NCBI GenBank assembly: GCA_013813605.1
Contig: JACCRL010000274.1
Coordinates: forward strand, 1-8,867
Source of the DNA: Gemmatimonadaceae bacterium
GTDB taxonomy: Bacteria > Gemmatimonadota > Gemmatimonadetes > Gemmatimonadales > Gemmatimonadaceae
Direction: 5' to 3'
Length of the DNA: 8,867 bases
Part shown: in pieces, positions 6,245 to 8,867 of the stretch
Layout: each line of letters begins with the position of its first letter
How positions within the stretch are numbered: the stretch's first letter is position 1
Notes under the pieces: model-generated
What the model saw: only the letters and a program-made list of their open reading frames with translations
Told to the model about the DNA's origin: nothing
The model's database searches: none
Position numbers and translations under genes: made by a program

Positions 6245-8867
6245 ACCCGTAGCAGCGAGAGGAGTTGTTCTGTGTCGACCGGTTTGGTGATGTAGTCGGA
6301 CGCGCCGGCGGCGATGCACTTCTCACGGTCGCCCTTCATCGCCTTGGCGGTGAGCGCGATTATGGGAAGGGTCTTGAACTCGTTCATGCCTCGAATGGCG
6401 CGCGTCGTCTCGTACCCGTCCATCTCCGGCATCATCACGTCCATCAGCACCGCGTCAAGGTTAGGATCCTTTTTCAGCTGGTCGATCGCCTGCTTGCCGT
6501 TCTCCGCGAACCTGACGACCATGCCGTGGTCCTCGAGCATGCTGGTGAGCGAGAAGATATTGCGCACGTCGTCGTCAACGACCAGGACGCGCTTTCCGGC
6601 GACGACGGAGTCGGCGTCGTGAAGGTGCTGAAGCATCTTCCGCTTCTGCTCCGGGAGCTTTGCCTCGATGCGGTGCAGGAAGAGCGCGGTCTCGTCGAGA
6701 AGCCGCTCGGGAGACTTTACGTCCTTCACGATGATCGTCTCCGCGTACTTCTTGATCCGCGTCTCATCCTGGGAGCTAAGCTCGCGGCCGGTATAAATGA
6801 TGATCGGCAGATCGCGCTTCACCTCGTCGGACTTCACCTTCTCAAGCAGGTCGAAGCCGCTCATTTCCCCCCTGAGTCCGAGGTCCAGCACCATGCAGTC
6901 GAAGTGCTTCACGTTGAGCTGCGCGAGCGCCTCCTCGGCCGACCCGACCGCGGTGATCTCGACATCGTCGTGGGCGATCAGCTCGACGATGCTCTGCCGC
7001 TGCGCCTCGTTGTCCTCGACGACGAGCAGGCTCTTCGTCGAGGTGTCGATGAACGAAGAAATGCGCGAGAACGCGGCGTCGAGAATTTCACTGGTGACCG
7101 GCTTTACCAGGTAGGCCATGGCGCCCGCCTTGAGCCCTTCACGCTTCGATTCCACTCCGGAAATGATGTGCACCGGAATGTGGCGCGTCTCCGTATCTCT
7201 CTTGAGCCGGTCGAGCACCTCGAGCCCGTTCATGCCGGGCATGTCCACGTCGAGCGTGATTGCGTCGGGCCTGACCTCGCGCGCGGTCTTCAGCCCTGCG
7301 TCACCGTCCAGCTCCACTATGCCCTTGAACCCCTTGTCGCGCGCCATGTCGAGAAGAACCTTGGCGAAGCTCTCGTCGTTTTCGACGATCAGCACGGTGC
7401 GGTCGCCCTCCTCGATCAGCTCGCGGTCGTCGGGAATCGCGGTCTGCGCTACCGATCGCCGCTCTTCGATGTCCGGGAGCGCTGACCCCGAATAATCCTT
7501 GCGCAGGTCGGGCCGGGCAGGAAGCTTGACCGACGGCCGCGCATTGGGCGGCGACTTCACGCGCCCACGCGGGGCGTACGAAGGCTGCATGTCAGCTGCG
7601 TCGAGCGACGAATCGCGACGCGGCGCATCGGGCCCGGGGATGTAACGGGCCGGAAGGAAGAGGGTGAACGTGCTGCCCTTCTTCTCCGCGCTCTCGACGC
7701 GGATCTCGCCGCCGAGCAGGCGCGCAATTTCGCGGCTGATGGAAAGTCCAAGCCCGGTGCCACCGAATTTCCGGCTCGTCGTTCCGTCAGCCTGCTGGAA
7801 CGCCTCGAAGATGAGACGCTGCTTCTCCTTCGCGATGCCGATGCCGGTGTCGGCAACGGAGAACGCGATCACTTCTGACGCTTTCTCGAGCACCGGATTC
7901 TGGAAGCGGCGCCCCTTCTCTGCCTTCCTGACAATCAGCGTTACGCCGCCATCCTGCGTGAACTTGAAGGCGTTGGAGAGCAGGTTCTTGATCACCTGCT
8001 GCAGCCGGCCGCCGTCCGTAAAGATCGTCTTCGGCACATCATTGTTGAGCTCGATGTTGAAGGCGAGCGCCTTCTGCTCCGCAACGGCGCGGAAGCTCCG
8101 TTCCACGAATTCCTTCACTTCCTCGAGCTGAACCTCGGTCGCGTCCACATCCATCTTGCCCGCCTCGACCTTTGACAGGTCGAGCACGTCGTTGATGAGC
8201 GACAGCAGATCGCTTCCCGACGACAGGATTGTCTGCGCGAACTCGACCTGCTTCGGCGTCAGGTTGCCGTCCTTGTTGTCGCTGAGCAGCCGCGAAAGAA
8301 TGAGCAGGCTGTTGAGCGGTGTCCGCAGCTCGTGCGACATGTTCGCGAGGAACTCCGACTTGTACTTGGAGCTGAGGGCGAGCTGCTCTGCCTTCTCTTC
8401 GAGAGCAAGACGCGCCGCTTCCACTTCCTCGTTCTTCGTCTCGACCTTGCGGTTCTGCTCGGCGAGCAGCGACGCCTTTTCTTCCAGCTCCTCGTTGACC
8501 TGCTGCAGCTCTTCCTGCTGGTCCTTGAGCAGCTCTTCCGAAGTTCGGAGCGTAGTCGCCTGCGCTTCCAGTTCGGTGTTCGATCTCTTGAGCTCGTCCT
8601 GCTGCTTGCGCAGCTCCTCGGACTGGCTCTGCAGCTCCTGCGTCAGCCCCTGCGACTGCTCGAGCAGTTCCGCCGTCCGCATGTTGGCGCTGATCATGTT
8701 GATCACGACGCCGACGCTTTCCGCGAGCTGGTCGAGGAACAGCTGGTGGATCTGGCTGAACGGAAGGAACGACGCCAGCTCGATGACCGCCTTTACGTCG
8801 CCCTCGAACAGCACCGGCAGCACCAGCACGTTGCGCGGGGGCGCTTCACCGAGACCCGACGTAATGC
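6229..8867 (-). CDS. Hybrid histidine kinase GAF-coiled coil-HisKA-HATPase-REC-REC-REC, 5' end cut by window edge
   Basis: This is the main sensor of the operon. The frame is open from the right edge to TAG 6231-6229, with 878 residues visible (numbered from the edge). At the edge is the end of a GAF domain (SGLGEAPPRNVLVLPVLFEG, then VIELASF). Then comes a long heptad-rich coiled coil (about 60-165), HisKA with His178 in LANMSHELRTPLNSLLI, HATPase_c with the N box (Asn294/Asn298), VADTGIGIA (Asp339) and GGTGLGLSIS, and a Pro/Arg/Ser-rich disordered linker (about 407-485). Three receivers follow: REC1 with acceptor Asp539 (LDVDMPGMNG) and Lys588; REC2 with Asp661 (VLDLGLRGEM) and Lys714 in the atypical setting VKDVKSPERLL; and REC3 with Asp809 (LMDVMMPEMDGYE) and Lys861 (ITKPVD). 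The missing N-terminus probably carries the rest of GAF and, as is common in this architecture, a HAMP or membrane part. No HPt domain is visible, so phosphate exit must use another protein or the downstream REC kinase. The cheR start overlaps its 3' end. Confidence 0.93.
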   Translation of the reverse strand, partial: ITSGLGEAPPRNVLVLPVLFEGDVKAVIELASFLPFSQIHQLFLDQLAESVGVVINMISANMRTAELLEQSQGLTQELQSQSEELRKQQDELKRSNTELEAQATTLRTSEELLKDQQEELQQVNEELEEKASLLAEQNRKVETKNEEVEAARLALEEKAEQLALSSKYKSEFLANMSHELRTPLNSLLILSRLLSDNKDGNLTPKQVEFAQTILSSGSDLLSLINDVLDLSKVEAGKMDVDATEVQLEEVKEFVERSFRAVAEQKALAFNIELNNDVPKTIFTDGGRLQQVIKNLLSNAFKFTQDGGVTLIVRKAEKGRRFQNPVLEKASEVIAFSVADTGIGIAKEKQRLIFEAFQQADGTTSRKFGGTGLGLSISREIARLLGGEIRVESAEKKGSTFTLFLPARYIPGPDAPRRDSSLDAADMQPSYAPRGRVKSPPNARPSVKLPARPDLRKDYSGSALPDIEERRSVAQTAIPDDRELIEEGDRTVLIVENDESFAKVLLDMARDKGFKGIVELDGDAGLKTAREVRPDAITLDVDMPGMNGLEVLDRLKRDTETRHIPVHIISGVESKREGLKAGAMAYLVKPVTSEILDAAFSRISSFIDTSTKSLLVVEDNEAQRQSIVELIAHDDVEITAVGSAEEALAQLNVKHFDCMVLDLGLRGEMSGFDLLEKVKSDEVKRDLPIIIYTGRELSSQDETRIKKYAETIIVKDVKSPERLLDETALFLHRIEAKLPEQKRKMLQHLHDADSVVAGKRVLVVDDDVRNIFSLTSMLEDHGMVVRFAENGKQAIDQLKKDPNLDAVLMDVMMPEMDGYETTRAIRGMNEFKTLPIIALTAKAMKGDREKCIAAGASDYITKPVDTEQLLSLLRVWLYR

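Noticed and set aside
5417..6295. A 292-codon plus-strand open frame opposite cheR
   Set aside because: It is antisense to a clear CheR methyltransferase with intact SAM-binding motifs, so it is a shadow.
6265..7485. A 406-codon plus-strand open frame opposite the triple-receiver region
   Set aside because: It is antisense to three well-defined REC domains and has no motif of its own.
4000..8867. Flagellar or gliding chemotaxis operon
   Set aside because: CheR and CheB alone do not define chemotaxis. No MCP, CheA, CheW, CheY-only or CheD protein is seen, and the flanking genes are hybrid kinases.
1..8867. CRISPR arrays, insertion sequences, tRNA or rRNA genes, phage genes
   Set aside because: I saw no regularly spaced repeats, terminal inverted repeats with a transposase, tRNA cloverleaf ends or rRNA segments. 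The window reads as ordinary chromosomal genes with uniform codon bias.

Overview
The window is a high-GC (roughly 60% by eye), gene-dense bacterial segment in which every supported gene reads on the minus strand, right to left. Two genes run off the edges: the C-terminal part of 2-oxoglutarate dehydrogenase E1 is cut at base 1, and the N-terminal part of a large hybrid histidine kinase is cut at base 8867. The codon bias, the lipoprotein with a long Ser/Thr/Arg/Pro linker and glycine zipper, and the mix of Shine-Dalgarno and SD-less starts would suit a Gemmatimonadota-like or related soil bacterium. That is an impression only; no rRNA or marker gene is present to confirm it.

From right to left: (1) 8867-6229, a GAF / coiled-coil / HisKA / HATPase / REC-REC-REC hybrid histidine kinase. 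(2) About 6244-5360, a CheR-type methyltransferase whose start lies inside the kinase 3' end. (3) 5359-4766, a CheB-type methylesterase with only the catalytic domain, whose GTG abuts the cheR stop. (4) 4769-3459, a REC-HisKA-HATPase kinase that overlaps the cheB stop by 4 bases (ATGA). The tight packing makes these four one translationally coupled operon. No methyl-accepting receptor, CheA or CheW is visible, so this looks like a sensory phosphorelay that has taken in the CheR/CheB methylation pair rather than a flagellar chemotaxis cluster.

(5) 3377-2850, a small predicted lipoprotein with a C-terminal glycine zipper and a strong ribosome binding site, followed by a textbook intrinsic terminator at 2800-2831. 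(6) 2700-2251, a stand-alone degenerate receiver-like protein that keeps the phosphoacceptor aspartate but lacks the acidic pair and the lysine. (7) 2174 to the left edge, SucA, the thiamine-diphosphate E1 subunit of the TCA-cycle 2-oxoglutarate dehydrogenase complex. Genes 6 and 7 have no Shine-Dalgarno sequence, but each has a TANNNT hexamer 7-8 bases before its ATG, suggesting leaderless transcripts.

The long plus-strand open frames opposite sucA, the kinases and cheB/cheR are antisense shadows. The most interesting material is the CheR/CheB-containing kinase operon without chemotaxis partners, the degenerate receiver protein beside sucA, and the pair of probable leaderless starts. Nothing here is clearly a wholly new system.
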